From a bacterium (lineage in GTDB: Bacteria; Armatimonadota; Fimbriimonadia; Fimbriimonadales; Fimbriimonadaceae): 64,000 nt of DNA. Numbering within the stretch: position 1 is the stretch's first letter; every line of letters begins with the position of its first letter. The stretch lies in assembly GCA_027483535.1 (NCBI GenBank), contig JAIXUN010000002.1:62001-126000 (forward strand), in the 5' to 3' direction. The notes beneath the pieces were generated by a model. It did no database searches, was not told where the DNA came from, and was given only the letters and a program-made list of their open reading frames with translations. Shown in pieces: positions 50,680 through 58,563 of this stretch. The translations under genes and the position numbers were made by a program.

Positions 50680-52521
50680 TTAGAAAGACTTGGTCTTTGC
50701 CGCCGGGGTGACGGTGACGCCAATGATAACGTCTCCCTTCACGCAGACACCCATGTTGAGCGCCTCGAAGTAGATCCACTCTTCCATGGTTCCGCACTTT
50801 ACGAAGCTGCGCTTTTGACCCTTGGAGAGATCGAGGTACTCGTTGAAATCCTTGGTGGTCATTCCCACCAGAATCTTGAACGGCTGCACGCTCGGGTCTC
50901 GGGGAGTGATCTGTACGTACGAACCCGACTTGTAGCTGGTCAATCGAAGCGCTTCCGAGGAGGCGATATCTTCGCTACCGAACTCTTCGCAAAGAGCCGT
51001 GACCTGTCCTGCTTGCCACACCAGTTCGAAGAGTCCCTTGTACTCCGGATCGAAGAGGATCTTGCGCTCGGGTCGACCCAGATCGGTCACCAGTTCTTCG
51101 CCCGTTTGGAAGAGGTTGTACTGCTTACCGTCGACAAACAGGCTCATCGCCTTGGTGAGGTAGGCGGGTTTCGGCGTCATGGGTCTGGGCTTGAGGCTGA
51201 ACTTGGTGCACAACTTGTTGTAGTTGGTCTTCACCAGTTCGTACTTAGACCCGTCGGAAGGCGAGTTGTTGAGGTAGGTGATCAGCACCGCTTCAATGAG
51301 CGTCGCATCTTTCTTGAACTTGTCGGTCGGTTCGACCGTACCCACGTTCTGAGCAAGCGCGGCGTTGTAGAGCTTGGAGGCCCTTTGCGCGTCGATCATC
51401 TTCATCGCCGCTTCCACCGAGTTGCCTTGCAACTGCAGACCGATGCCGATGTTATTGGCGATCGTCAGCTTGTCGGCCTCGCTGATGGTGGATCCCGCCG
51501 CCTTTTGAAGCGTGGCAATACCGTCTGAGATGCTTTGCGGGTTGTGGTCCGGCTCCAAGATTTGGGCAAGACCGGTGAGCGCCTGCATCTTCGCGCTGTC
51601 CTTCATTAGGTTTTGGGCCCGGGTGATTCGGATAAGCGCTTCTCGATAGTTGGCTCGATCCTTTTCTTCGACCACCAACAATCGCGATGCCTTGCTATCC
51701 ATTCTCATGAACGGACCGAAATCGGGTCGCATCGTTCCTTCCTTCCAGGTCATCGGAAGGTTCTCGTAGTAGTCGACCAGCGCGGCCAGAGCGGAGTTGT
51801 AAGCGGCTTCCACCAGCTTCGGCTCCATCTCGAGCGCCTTATCGAACGCCTTCATCGCGCTGCGGAAGGTTCGGCAGTCGATGAGCGCCTCGCCGACTTC
51901 AAACGCCATGGTGGACTTCATGACGCGGGGATCATCGGCTACTTGCGCGGCACGACGATTCGCATCGGCGTGATCGCCCAACAGCTTAGCGGCGGCGGGA
52001 TACTCCTTATCCAATTCGCCGAGCATCATCAACATGTCGTACATGTCTTTCTTGGGATAGCCCGCTCGAACCAGGGCAGAGGCGCCCACCACGTCGGCTT
52101 CGTACTCGAGTTGCCGGGTGAAGAGAAGGTCGACGTCTTGGACCTTCATGCTCTTGAAAACGTGACCCTTGGCAAGGTGAGCAAGCTCGTGAGCGACGAC
52201 CGCGCGGATGAGCCGCAGATCTTCTTTGGCCATCTTCACCAATCCGGTGAAAACGACCATCTTGCCTTGAACCTTATCGGTCCGACCTTCGATCTTGACC
52301 GCAGTGGCGTAGGCGTTGACCTCGTTCTTTTCCACCACTTCGCATTGGATCGGATACTCGACCCACTTGTGTTGCGGAAGGTGCACCGAAAGCTCGGTGA
52401 CCATCTTCTCGAGATCGGCCTTGGTGAACGCCGCGTTGGAAAACGCCGCAGTTGCACACGCGAGAAGAACGGCGAGAGCCTTTGTCGCCCGGATCCCCCT
52501 ACTCATCATTGAAATTGTCAT
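50680..52521 (-). CDS. Exported M48 family metallopeptidase with TPR-like region
   Basis: A 613-residue exported protein. A signal peptide (TKALAVLLACATAAFSNAAF) precedes an M48 domain: VVAHELAHLAKGH with zinc ligands His111 and His115, catalytic Glu112, and the third ligand Glu139 in LEYEAD. Residues ~200-420 are TPR-like (EVGEALIDCRTFRSAMKAFDKALEMEPKLVEAAYNSALA, in parts). The C-terminal part from ~470 is unrecognised. BepA/Oma1-like M48 peptidases degrade misfolded envelope proteins. A similar exported, helical-repeat architecture is seen in the caspase-like protein two genes away. Confidence 0.85.
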   Translation of the reverse strand: MTISMMSRGIRATKALAVLLACATAAFSNAAFTKADLEKMVTELSVHLPQHKWVEYPIQCEVVEKNEVNAYATAVKIEGRTDKVQGKMVVFTGLVKMAKEDLRLIRAVVAHELAHLAKGHVFKSMKVQDVDLLFTRQLEYEADVVGASALVRAGYPKKDMYDMLMMLGELDKEYPAAAKLLGDHADANRRAAQVADDPRVMKSTMAFEVGEALIDCRTFRSAMKAFDKALEMEPKLVEAAYNSALAALVDYYENLPMTWKEGTMRPDFGPFMRMDSKASRLLVVEEKDRANYREALIRITRAQNLMKDSAKMQALTGLAQILEPDHNPQSISDGIATLQKAAGSTISEADKLTIANNIGIGLQLQGNSVEAAMKMIDAQRASKLYNAALAQNVGTVEPTDKFKKDATLIEAVLITYLNNSPSDGSKYELVKTNYNKLCTKFSLKPRPMTPKPAYLTKAMSLFVDGKQYNLFQTGEELVTDLGRPERKILFDPEYKGLFELVWQAGQVTALCEEFGSEDIASSEALRLTSYKSGSYVQITPRDPSVQPFKILVGMTTKDFNEYLDLSKGQKRSFVKCGTMEEWIYFEALNMGVCVKGDVIIGVTVTPAAKTKSF

Positions 52522-52729
52522 ATTTGTTTTCGAACCCTTTTATGTCTCGGACGATTGAAACCTTGTTAAGAGATTTCGCCGAATGCTTCGTTCATCAAAC
52601 GTTTCGATGTCGATCTCGTTACGCAAACGCGGTTTTTCCAAGTAATCCGGCTATCTCAACCGGGGTGATCCACGGGCAAACTCCGTTTTTTGCCCGGCAT
52701 GGTCATAATAGACTCTTAGGAGAAACTTC

Positions 52730-53101
52730 ATGGCGAACCACCATCACCACGACGATCACGAGGCCTTTGATTTTGTCAACTCAGTTCCCGAAGAGACCCG
52801 CATGAAGGAAGCTTCTTCGACGGGCTCGGTGGCAAAGTTTGCCGGTTTTGCACTGGTCGGAGTGCTCCTTGCCTCTTTGGCTTACGGAATTGCCAAGCCC
52901 ACCCCGCTGCCGGAGATCAAGCACCACGCGGGTGGTCATGAGGAAGGTCACGCTGCAGGTGGAGATCATGCAAGTGGAGATCATGCGGGCGGCGATCATG
53001 CGGCAGGCGGAGATCATGCGGGTGAGGATCACAAGGAAGGCGAGTCTCACGGGAAGCCAGACCCTAACATGCCTGTCCCAACACCCACCAGCCCGATGTA
53101 A
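52730..53101 (+). CDS. Histidine-rich single-pass membrane protein
   Basis: A 123-residue protein with one hydrophobic segment (VAKFAGFALVGVLLASLAYGIA, about residues 34-55). Histidines are concentrated at both ends: MANHHHHDDHE at the N-terminus and a tail with repeats of GDHA (about residues 70-100). The tail is encoded by tandem GGAGATCATGCx units. The composition suggests binding of metal ions, perhaps nickel, zinc or copper, on the periplasmic side. CTTAGGAGAAACTTC supplies a good ribosome-binding site. A terminator follows. No family is recognised. Confidence 0.7.
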   Translation: MANHHHHDDHEAFDFVNSVPEETRMKEASSTGSVAKFAGFALVGVLLASLAYGIAKPTPLPEIKHHAGGHEEGHAAGGDHASGDHAGGDHAAGGDHAGEDHKEGESHGKPDPNMPVPTPTSPM

Positions 53102-53129
53102 TTCAGGCTCTATTTCGCATTAAGTGTGA

Positions 53130-53168
53130 TGAGTCCCTTCCGGATTCCGGAAGGGACTCATTTTCTTT
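53130..53168 (+). terminator. Rho-independent terminator
   Basis: Stem GAGTCCCTTCCGG (53131-53143) / CCGGAAGGGACTC (53147-53159), exact 13-bp arms, loop of three, then TTTTCTTTC. It follows the His-rich protein gene. Confidence 0.9.
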
Positions 53169-53191
53169 CGATAAAGCCGATAAAATGGGGC

Positions 53192-54898
53192 ATGCCCATT
53201 GGTCGGTTTCTCCTGTGCCTTCACTCGCACATGCCTTATGTGCTTAGTCACGGGAAGAGTCCGCACGGGACCGACTGGCTGCACGAAGCGGCGGTGGAGT
53301 GCTACCTCCCGCTGCTCGACGCGCTGGATCGACTGGAGGCAGAGGGCATCAAGCCTCGTTGGACCATCAACGTCACCCCCATCCTTGCTGAGCAGCTTGC
53401 CGACCCCACTTTCTGCGACGAGTTTGAGGAGTACTGCAAAGACAAAATCGAATCCGCCAAGTTCGACATGCAGGGCTTTCGAGCCAAGAACGAAATGTGG
53501 ATGGAAGGGCTTTCCATCTTCTGGATCAAACGGTTCGAGAAGGCGCTGGACGACTTCCGCAACAAGTGGGATCGAAACATTGTTCAGGGCTTTCGACACT
53601 TTCAAGACATAGGCGCAATCGAGATCATCACCTGTGGAGCCACCCACGGATACCAACCGCTGTTGGGTACGGACGAATCCTGTCGGGCTCAGGTGAAGCT
53701 GGCGACCCAAAACTACGAAAAGCACTTTGGCAAAAAGCCGCGCGGTATTTGGCTTCCGGAATGCGCTTACCGACCCCGGTACGACTGGAAATCACCCGTT
53801 GCCGATAACGAGGTGGCCTGGCAACGAATGGGCACCGAAGAGATTCTAAAGGACAACGGAATCGAATTCTTCTTCGTGGACTCCCACATGATTCGCGGAG
53901 GAGCCCCGCTGGGCACCTACGGCGCGAAGTTTCCTCAGCTAGCCGAGATGTTTGCTCGGAGCAGCAAGTACTTCACTCCGCCCGCCGAGTTTCGCAGCGA
54001 GTACGAGCACTACATGCTGCCCAACGGCGTCACCTGCTTTGCCAGAGACCCTCAGACCACGGTGAAAGTGTGGTCGGGCGAAGTGGGCTATCCCGGCGAC
54101 CCCGCCTATTTGGAGTTCCACAAGCAGCTCTACCCGGGTCGACACCGGTACTGGCGCATCAGCGAGAACAAGGCTGACCTGGGTGCGAAGCAGCCGTACG
54201 ATCCGTACAAGGCTTTCGAATCCATTGTCAATCACGCCAAAGACCTGGTGGACGTTCTGAAAGAAACCTTGGCGCACTATAAGGGCATGGCCAACCGAAC
54301 CGGGACCCTGGTGGCGATGTACGACACCGAGCTTTTTGGTCACTGGTGGTTCGAAGGTCCGGAGTTTCTGTACCAACTGGCGCGTAACTTCCACTTAGAT
54401 GGCGAGATCGAGATGGTCTCGGGCGGAGACGTGCTAGATACCGACCCGGCGCAGCACGTGATCACCCTTCCCGAAGGATCATGGGGAGAAGGTGGCTACC
54501 ACTTTATTTGGCTGAACGAAGACAACGCCTGGACCTGGAAACGGCTTTACGAGATTCAGCGCAAGTTGCGGCAGATGGCTCGGGAGTACGCCAACGGTCC
54601 GGCGGACCGAATTGTGAAACAAGCCGCTCGAGAGATGCTGCTCGCAGAGGCTTCCGACTGGCAGTTCCTCATTAGCACCTGGGCGGCAAGAGACTATTCT
54701 GAGATTCGATTTGCCGATCACTGCGATCGCTTCGAGCGGCTGGCTGGAATCGCAGATCGAGTGCACGGGGGCGGATCGCTCACGGCGGAAGAGGCGATCT
54801 TCCTTGCCGAGTGCGAGGACAAGGACAGTCCGTTCCAAGAGCTCGATTTGAGCCTTTGGTCGGACGACCCTTTGTGGGCGGAATCCGCAAAATCCTGA
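53192..54898 (+). CDS. Glycoside hydrolase family 57, 1,4-alpha-glucan branching enzyme type
   Basis: A 568-residue enzyme with the AmyC/TK1436-like architecture. The N-terminal motif is LCLHSHMPYV (residues 8-17), the nucleophile is Glu190 in GIWLPECAYRP, and the acid is Asp378 in AMYDTELFGHWWFEGPE. The C-terminal DUF1957 helical region has SDWQFLISTWAARDYSEIRF. It would introduce alpha-1,6 branches into glycogen in the cytoplasm. ATG 53192 is chosen; the frame opens at 53126 in the terminator hairpin of the previous gene. A CIRCE element lies 11 bases after its stop. Confidence 0.92.
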   Translation: MPIGRFLLCLHSHMPYVLSHGKSPHGTDWLHEAAVECYLPLLDALDRLEAEGIKPRWTINVTPILAEQLADPTFCDEFEEYCKDKIESAKFDMQGFRAKNEMWMEGLSIFWIKRFEKALDDFRNKWDRNIVQGFRHFQDIGAIEIITCGATHGYQPLLGTDESCRAQVKLATQNYEKHFGKKPRGIWLPECAYRPRYDWKSPVADNEVAWQRMGTEEILKDNGIEFFFVDSHMIRGGAPLGTYGAKFPQLAEMFARSSKYFTPPAEFRSEYEHYMLPNGVTCFARDPQTTVKVWSGEVGYPGDPAYLEFHKQLYPGRHRYWRISENKADLGAKQPYDPYKAFESIVNHAKDLVDVLKETLAHYKGMANRTGTLVAMYDTELFGHWWFEGPEFLYQLARNFHLDGEIEMVSGGDVLDTDPAQHVITLPEGSWGEGGYHFIWLNEDNAWTWKRLYEIQRKLRQMAREYANGPADRIVKQAAREMLLAEASDWQFLISTWAARDYSEIRFADHCDRFERLAGIADRVHGGGSLTAEEAIFLAECEDKDSPFQELDLSLWSDDPLWAESAKS

Positions 54899-54908
54899 TC
54901 CGATTTCA

Positions 54909-54935
54909 TTAGCACTCGTTTTTGTCAAGTGCTAA
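54909..54935 (+). promoter_or_regulatory. CIRCE element (HrcA operator)
   Basis: TTAGCACTC (54909-54917), nine bases, AAGTGCTAA (54927-54935). The CIRCE consensus is TTAGCACTC-N9-GAGTGCTAA; this site matches 17 of 18 positions. TTGTCA within the element followed after 15 bases by TATTAA (54943-54948) is a possible promoter, so HrcA binding would block it. The element lies 104 bases before the next gene. Confidence 0.9.
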
Positions 54936-54982
54936 TGCCTAGTATTAATACGGGTTTATCGGACGTTTCGGCTGAAAAACCC

Positions 54983-55011
54983 TTGACGAACGACCCATAA
55001 GGCTCTTAAAA
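54983..55011 (+). promoter_or_regulatory. Second promoter candidate downstream of CIRCE
   Basis: TTGACG (54983-54988), 17 bases, TTAAAA (55006-55011). It would start transcription about 20 bases before AAAGGAG and the ATG at 55040, and would allow CIRCE-independent expression. Confidence 0.4.
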
Positions 55012-55039
55012 CCGTTTCTCTCATCAAAGGAGAATCGCC

Positions 55040-55609
55040 ATGAGCCAAGAACATTCCTCATCATTCGGTCATGATCCGATCCCCTCCGCGGGGTCGCCGA
55101 ACTTCAGTATCGGAGAGTCTTCGGTGCGAGCGTTCTTTCGAGACACGCTTCACGATGCGCTGACGGGCCAGATTGGTCTGAAGCAGATCGATGCCGCCGA
55201 GACGTACCTTTCCGACCTGCTGGTTCGGTTTCTGCACACCGACGCTCAGTTCGCCATTCGGAATGCGGAGGGTCAGCGCGTGCGGACGGTTGCGGAGATG
55301 CTGGTGGAAGGTGACGTTCGGTTTGCGGCAAAATCCTTCAAGCGGGAGCGAGAGGTTCACCGCCACATCGGCGACCTGATGCTCTTTTGGACGGGCGTGT
55401 TCCCAAAGGGCATCAAGGGAGTTGCTGAACCCGGCGATACGCTGATCGATCCGGTGGAGCGGGGTCGGGTGAGCTACGATATCGCGGCGAGCTTCGATCA
55501 TCCGCCTTACGACGCGGAGGCTCCGGTGTTGCGGCTGCTCAGTGACAACTTTGAGGCGTATCGGTACGGACTGCACTTGGTCGGGAAGCAGATGGGCTTG
55601 GCGAGCTAG
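55040..55609 (+). CDS. Unrecognised cytosolic protein under a CIRCE element
   Basis: A 189-residue protein with no signal peptide or membrane segment. I do not recognise the family. It contains FSIGESSVRAFFRDTLHDAL, a helical stretch to about residue 70 (KQIDAAETYLSDLLVRFLHTD), VRTVAEMLVEGDVRFAAKSFKREREVHRHIGDLMLFWTG near 95 and a C-terminal YDIAASFDHPPYDAEAPVLRLL. AAAGGAGAATCGCC before the ATG is a strong ribosome-binding site. The CIRCE site upstream predicts HrcA-controlled heat-shock expression, so it may be a stress or protein-quality factor; that is an inference from regulation alone. Confidence 0.75.
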   Translation: MSQEHSSSFGHDPIPSAGSPNFSIGESSVRAFFRDTLHDALTGQIGLKQIDAAETYLSDLLVRFLHTDAQFAIRNAEGQRVRTVAEMLVEGDVRFAAKSFKREREVHRHIGDLMLFWTGVFPKGIKGVAEPGDTLIDPVERGRVSYDIAASFDHPPYDAEAPVLRLLSDNFEAYRYGLHLVGKQMGLAS

Positions 55610-55631
55610 ATCATCGGTAGAAAGAGCAAGG

Positions 55632-55856
55632 ATGATCGACCCTAACATCGAATGGCCTCTCCATGTGTCTGACCGATTGGATCCGGATCATCACTACATA
55701 GCGCCTGACGTCAAAGAACTGGGTTACTACGTGGAGTTCTGGAACTCTCCGTTAGAAGTAGATAGCGATTCTTGGGAGATAGTTGACGCAAAGGGCAGGC
55801 GAGTTGTGGGATTTATTGAGCGCCTAGAAGTAAGGTCCCTTTATCTGGATGAGTAA
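55632..55856 (+). CDS. Small acidic orphan protein
   Basis: A 74-residue protein starting at ATG 55632 (GAGCAAGG upstream). The sequence is acidic with WPLHVSDRLDPDHHYIAP and a C-terminal RVVGFIERLEVRSLYLDE. No hydrophobic segment or known domain. It follows the CIRCE-controlled gene by 22 bases and might be in the same transcript. It could be an immunity-like protein but no toxin is nearby. Confidence 0.4.
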   Translation: MIDPNIEWPLHVSDRLDPDHHYIAPDVKELGYYVEFWNSPLEVDSDSWEIVDAKGRRVVGFIERLEVRSLYLDE

Positions 55857-55949
55857 CTACGGGCCACGTTTCAAGACTACTGCGCAGGCAATCGGATGAA
55901 TGATGTCGATGACTGAGGGCTACGCTTTGTACAGAAGAAGGTCTAAACA

Positions 55950-56507
55950 GTGATAGCCCCCAAGCGCCTTGGCGAAGCCCTGAACCTTTGGAGTATCTCT
56001 AGACTCCCTCAGGCGGAGCATTCGCCGAGTACGGGCGAGATCGCTTTGGCGCATGGATGTGCGTTCGAGGTGTCCGAACTGGCGCTCCAAGCGATCAGCA
56101 TTCTAGAAGATCTGCGAGCAATTCAATCTTGGAGAGACGTGTTCTGCTCACATGTAGGCACCTTAGCGATGTACGGCACCGAAGAAACTCTTGCCCAGTT
56201 GAAGATGCTGGAATCGAGAGTTCCGCCTGAAGAAGTCTCACTGAGATTCCGGACTCTGGAGGCCCTAATGTGGTTTGATGAAGAACGGTCAAAGGCGCTT
56301 GTAAAGATGTTGTCGTTGCCTCTGCCCAAGCATCTCATGAAAGTCCGCGATTATCATCTAGAGGCTTACTTAGAAGAACCACCCACTTTTCCTGTAGACC
56401 CAGACGAGCGAAGGCATCTTGTGACACGACTTCTGGAATCGCGAATAGAGTTCTCTACGAAAAAGGCGGGACGCGCCATCACCCAGTGGTTAACAAGTCG
56501 AGAATAA
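55950..56507 (+). CDS. Orphan protein of unknown function
   Basis: A 185-residue protein starting at GTG. It is largely helical (SELALQAISILEDLRAI, EETLAQLKMLESR, RSKALVKMLSLPL), with a repeat-like charged character and no signal peptide. The family is not recognised. It belongs to a run of small genes with somewhat AT-richer composition between GH57 and the aldo/keto reductase. Confidence 0.5.
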   Translation: MIAPKRLGEALNLWSISRLPQAEHSPSTGEIALAHGCAFEVSELALQAISILEDLRAIQSWRDVFCSHVGTLAMYGTEETLAQLKMLESRVPPEEVSLRFRTLEALMWFDEERSKALVKMLSLPLPKHLMKVRDYHLEAYLEEPPTFPVDPDERRHLVTRLLESRIEFSTKKAGRAITQWLTSRE

Positions 56508-56646
56508 CTTCGTGCATACACCGTCTAAGACTCGTTAGTGTGTATCGAGATGCTATTTCTGTATAATCGATTTACCGGAGTGAAAACGATCCTTTGGAAT
56601 CTTCATAACAGATTTCGTCACGATCGCCGGTTGAGGTTCTGATCCA

Positions 56647-56856
56647 ATGTCGTCATTTGCACTTTTCGGTATCTATTCCATTGTCGCGGGAGTGCTACTG
56701 ATGCTCGTTCTTCTTAACTTTCGGATCGTCGATATCCGCAAAGAGTTGGGTTTGAAGCCGAAGGATGTCAAGCTGGACGTTGCGGCAACCGTTCTTGCAG
56801 TCATCTTTGTGGGAGTTGGATTTATCCTGATCGGCAGCTCTATGAGCCCCCGGTAG
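56647..56856 (+). CDS. Small two-helix membrane protein
   Basis: A 69-residue protein with two hydrophobic segments, FALFGIYSIVAGVLLMLVLL and AATVLAVIFVGVGFILIGS, joined by a short basic region (FRIVDIRKELGLKPKD). No family is recognised. Its ATG follows a weak purine run (GGTTGAGGTTCTG). Confidence 0.5.
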   Translation: MSSFALFGIYSIVAGVLLMLVLLNFRIVDIRKELGLKPKDVKLDVAATVLAVIFVGVGFILIGSSMSPR

Positions 56857-56957
56857 CCGAAAATTGGATGCCGAGTTAGCTCATGAACAGGTCTGTACCT
56901 CCGGGTATAAACTAGCTGCGAATAGGGCAGGGGAAAAGTGATAGCTGGAGGATTGGA

Positions 56958-57236
56958 TTGGCGTCTCAACTGATCTATTCCAGCCTGTTTTTAGGAGTGC
57001 AGGGCATAGCCCTATTCCTAATGCTCCGTGCAAACCGCGCCACAAAGTTTCAGATCGCGTTGCGGTGGATGCAAGGAGTGAGCTGCGCTGGCTGGCTCCT
57101 CGTCCACCTTTTGATGGTTCGAGACTCATCTCTTACCGATTGGTTGACTGCGAACTTGATCGGCTCGCTCTTCTCGATCCTCTTGTTGGGGTTGTTCTGG
57201 CTGCTAAACGATCAGGGATCAACCACTCAAAAGTAG
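56958..57236 (+). CDS. Small membrane protein
   Basis: A 92-residue protein starting at TTG behind GCTGGAGGATTGGA, a good ribosome-binding site. It has three hydrophobic segments (IYSSLFLGVQGIALFLMLR, GVSCAGWLLVHLLMV, LIGSLFSILLLGLFWLL). No family is recognised. It ends close to a copy of the dispersed repeat. Confidence 0.45.
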   Translation: MASQLIYSSLFLGVQGIALFLMLRANRATKFQIALRWMQGVSCAGWLLVHLLMVRDSSLTDWLTANLIGSLFSILLLGLFWLLNDQGSTTQK

Positions 57237-57709
57237 GCGGATTGTTTCCAAGATTTTTTCGGGCGGGCCGGGGATCTATTGCTCGTCCCTCGAGTTCAAA
57301 TTAACAATTACTGCGGGTCAAGCCCGGAACCACCCCGGTCTTTCAGACCACCCCTCCATAGAGGGGAATTGGATCGGAACCTTGTTACAAACTCCGCAAA
57401 GCGGCGGAGCCGCGACAATCATCGCAGCCCAGGGTTTTAACCCTGGGTTGTGGCATCCATTTGGAACCGGAACGGCGGAGCCGTGGCAATCAGGGAAATC
57501 GGTTAAGAACGGAGTTTCGAGTATCTGGTCGGTCCCCCCGACCTCACCCGAATGAGAAAACTACCAAATCTGGCGGATTGGTGCAGGCACAGAAGGCGTT
57601 TCCCGAGAATCGGGAACGGGGGCAAAGTTCATAAACACCGATGCATCCCTCGGCGAACTATCGCCGTAACAAAGTTTGAATCGTCGAACAAAAGAGAGGA
57701 AGGAGATCC
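57237..57709. repeat. 473-base gene-free gap with repeat modules
   Basis: No gene is seen. A type B module (ACCACCCCGGTCTTTCAGAC..CACCCCTCCATAGAGGGGAATT) is near 57328-57370. An inverted type C module (AAGCGGCGGAGCCGCGACAA, CCCAGGGTTTTAACCCTGGG) is near 57400-57455. GGTCGGTCCCCCCGACC near 57525 is a variant of the GGTCCTCCGGACC repeat at 18059. Confidence 0.6.
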
Positions 57710-58096
57710 ATGTGGCCACTGTATCCATTGTTTCCGTATTCTCTTCCCGGCTTGGTCGGCGGGCCCCAGTGGATCTCGATTTCGATTGTCTCGTGGTTCT
57801 CCTTAGCTGGGTCTCTTGAGCTCTGGTCTCGATCAAAGCGACGCTTTCGGGATGTTTCTCTCCCACTGCTTTTTCAAGTGTTTGTGACGTCGATATTTCT
57901 TCCCGCGCACGTTGTTAGTTTATCGATAATTTGCTTCATCATCGCGGTTTGGATGTTGTTGTTCTCTTTGAAGCGTGATAGACCCTCTTTGCGCTTGTCA
58001 CAAAAGATCTCTGCCTTAACGTTCATGACTGTGTATCAGGTTGTGCTTTTAGCCGCAATTTGCCTTGTCGGCTACTTAATGGTCGGTGTTTCCTAG
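57710..58096 (+). CDS. Small membrane protein
   Basis: A 128-residue protein behind GGAAGGAGATCC, a strong ribosome-binding site. Four hydrophobic segments are visible (FPYSLPGLVGG, ISIVSWFSLAG, LLFQVFVTSIFLPAHVVSL, ISALTFMTVYQVVLLAAICLVGYL). No family is recognised. It is followed 38 bases later by another membrane gene in the same direction, so the two may form an operon. Confidence 0.5.
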   Translation: MWPLYPLFPYSLPGLVGGPQWISISIVSWFSLAGSLELWSRSKRRFRDVSLPLLFQVFVTSIFLPAHVVSLSIICFIIAVWMLLFSLKRDRPSLRLSQKISALTFMTVYQVVLLAAICLVGYLMVGVS

Positions 58097-58134
58097 CTTT
58101 CTTTCACCCAAGATTTCATCCGACTTAGATCTAT

Positions 58135-58548
58135 ATGATTGAATTTGCATTGAATCATATCGTTCATTGGGACCCTTCGGTTCAGGCACTATTCACCACC
58201 TACGCCTTGATACCACTCTTCGTAGTGATACGGCATATTTGGGTGTTGGCACGCGGAGAGTCTGTGCCCAATTACGCTGTCACTTTGGCGTTTGGAAGTT
58301 CCATCCATCTAGTTCCACCACCTAGCTCGTATGCTCTCCCTCTTTTAGTCGCCGGAATGATATGTGGGCTCATCTGCCCGCCTTTGGCGCTAATGACTTT
58401 GTTTTACGAGAAGGAAGATGACCCCGGCGATCGTCAGTCTCAGAGAGCCAAGCGGAGGAGGATCTTGAGTGCGGCCATCTTGATCCTCCCCCTCGCCATA
58501 GGAATCGTTCTCCGAATCGCTTTTCCGGGTGTTAGTTCCTTGGACTAG
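58135..58548 (+). CDS. Small membrane protein
   Basis: A 137-residue protein with about four hydrophobic segments (VQALFTTYALIPLFVVIRHIW, YALPLLVAGMICGLICPPLALMTLF, ILSAAILILPLAIGIVLRIAF) and a polar, charged KEDDPGDRQSQRAKRRR loop. No family is recognised. It follows the 57710 gene closely. Its start is an ATG with no clear purine run upstream. Confidence 0.45.
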   Translation: MIEFALNHIVHWDPSVQALFTTYALIPLFVVIRHIWVLARGESVPNYAVTLAFGSSIHLVPPPSSYALPLLVAGMICGLICPPLALMTLFYEKEDDPGDRQSQRAKRRRILSAAILILPLAIGIVLRIAFPGVSSLD

Positions 58549-58563
58549 GGCGAAAGCGTCGTC

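Noticed and set aside
52950-53040. Tandem repeats as a CRISPR-like array
   Set aside because: They lie inside the coding frame of the His-rich protein and encode GDHA units.
53126-53191. Upstream extension of the GH57 frame
   Set aside because: The first 22 residues would be encoded by the terminator hairpin of the preceding gene; the ATG at 53192 gives the standard GH57 N-terminus.
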